5,911 nt of DNA from Paludibacter sp. Its GTDB lineage: Bacteria; Bacteroidota; Bacteroidia; Bacteroidales; Paludibacteraceae. The position numbers and the translations under genes are program-made. The DNA is taken from positions 1 through 5,911 of the forward strand of contig JANJXE010000052.1 of assembly GCA_024709185.1 (NCBI GenBank), in the 5' to 3' direction. This document shows positions 5,280-5,911 of the stretch, one piece after another. The notes beneath the pieces were generated by a model, which was not told the DNA's origin, made no database searches, and saw only the letters and a list, made by a program, of their open reading frames with translations. Each line of letters opens with the position of its first letter. Position 1 is the first letter of the stretch.

Positions 5280-5911
5280 TTACTCTATCGCACTTCCCCG
5301 AAGTTCAATAGTTCGTTCGGGCAGGTTTCCGTTGTTTTGAATCGTTAAAGTTGCAGTATGATTCCCGGCTGTTGTGGGCTTATAGAGTACAGTAATTACC
5401 TTTCCGCCTGCTGCTCCTGAGTCAATCGAATTAATGGAGCCGGACGACACCTGGAACTGAGTTGCATGCGTGCCGGAAATACTCAGGGTGATAGCACCAC
5501 TTACATCTGAAGTTTTAAAATTAAGTAGTTTCTGCTGTTGTGTTTCAATAAGTGCCGGTTTAAACTGAATTACATCGTAAATTTCTCCCACACTTATATA
5601 CGGCACTGCCTGAGAAGGGCCCCCCATTACAGTAAACGTCATACTGTCCTGTTGCTTAGTAATATTGGTTACCGGGCGGTTGATGCTCGTTCCAGTCCAG
5701 GTTGTTGGATAAAACGAACCTGAAGAAAATGCAGCACCGGGAGTGTTTGTATTTCCGCTTAAGGGTTGCAGGTAAATACGCATGTGGCTCGATGCTGTCT
5801 GCGTAGTGCCGGTATAATTATTGGGCGTATTTTCGTCCCAGGCAGTCTGGTTGTAATCAATATGCCAGATCAACATTCCTTCACCGGGTAAATAGCTATC
5901 CCAGCCTGTTT
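5280..5911 (-). CDS. C-terminal part of a secreted M6-type metalloprotease with a beta-sandwich tail (runs off right edge)
   Basis: Partial gene, 209 codons to the TAA at 5282-5280. The frame is open to the window edge upstream of the ATG at 5876, so that ATG is internal. The first visible residues, GWDSYLPGEGMLIWHIDY, match the segment after the catalytic domain of M6 (immune inhibitor A-like) proteases, where LPGxGLLIWHVD is characteristic. The zinc motif HExxH would lie further upstream, outside the window. Visible residues about 41-97 (MRIYLQPLSG to FTVMGG) complete that domain. Residues about 118-209 form a beta-sandwich resembling ASH / choice-of-anchor-D repeats: LSISGTHATQFQVSSGSI, then VLYKPTTAGNHTATLTI and a closing IELRGSA. 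Such domains are common tails on secreted Bacteroidota proteins. It ends in RGSAIE with no T9SS-type C-terminal sorting domain that I can see. The family call rests on one strong motif; a non-catalytic relative is possible. Confidence 0.72.
   Translation of the reverse strand, partial: TGWDSYLPGEGMLIWHIDYNQTAWDENTPNNYTGTTQTASSHMRIYLQPLSGNTNTPGAAFSSGSFYPTTWTGTSINRPVTNITKQQDSMTFTVMGGPSQAVPYISVGEIYDVIQFKPALIETQQQKLLNFKTSDVSGAITLSISGTHATQFQVSSGSINSIDSGAAGGKVITVLYKPTTAGNHTATLTIQNNGNLPERTIELRGSAIE

Noticed and set aside
5289..5303. Short inverted repeat ACTTCCCCGAAGT just inside the protease gene end
   Set aside because: The stem is only 5 bp, has no adjoining T-run and lies in coding sequence; it is expected by chance.

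Overview
The window reads as chromosomal DNA of a Bacteroidota bacterium, probably Bacteroidales or a near relative; I cannot name the genus. Three things point there. The promoters follow the phylum-specific TAnnTTTG pattern (TATCTTTG, seen three times near gene starts). There are no clear Shine-Dalgarno sequences. The gene content includes a DUF5686/carboxypeptidase-regulatory-like outer-membrane protein, a secreted thioredoxin-fold protein and an M6-type secreted protease tail, all families typical of the phylum.

Layout: (1) 1-359, minus strand, the N-terminal part of an exported thioredoxin-like protein (WCGPCK active site) that runs off the left edge. (2) 360-508, a short divergent intergenic region with promoter-like elements facing both ways. 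(3) 509-1399, plus strand, an intact XerD tyrosine recombinase. (4) 1396-3771, plus strand, a DUF5686 outer-membrane protein whose start overlaps the xerD stop by 4 bases (ATGA). Its reading frame is cut by two in-frame TAA codons 21 bases apart (3145-3147 and 3166-3168), yet it continues in the same frame with recognisable family sequence to a normal C-terminal phenylalanine. It therefore appears as two pieces, 1396-3147 and 3190-3771. (5) 3815-4615, proC, with its own promoter just after the previous gene. (6) 4620-5273, upp, 4 bases behind proC and probably co-transcribed. (7) 5280-5911, minus strand, the C-terminal part of an M6-type metalloprotease, convergent with upp, 6 bases apart, running off the right edge.

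Functionally this is mostly housekeeping: chromosome dimer resolution (XerD), proline synthesis (ProC) and uracil salvage (Upp), mixed with cell-envelope or secreted proteins. I see no CRISPR array, tRNA, rRNA, insertion sequence, phage gene or defence locus, and no convincing new system. The oddest feature is the doubly interrupted DUF5686 gene. The next is a perfect 9-bp inverted repeat inside the last codons of upp, where it could serve as an RNA hairpin at the operon end. No stretch over 300 bases lacks a gene; the longest intergenic gap is 149 bases.
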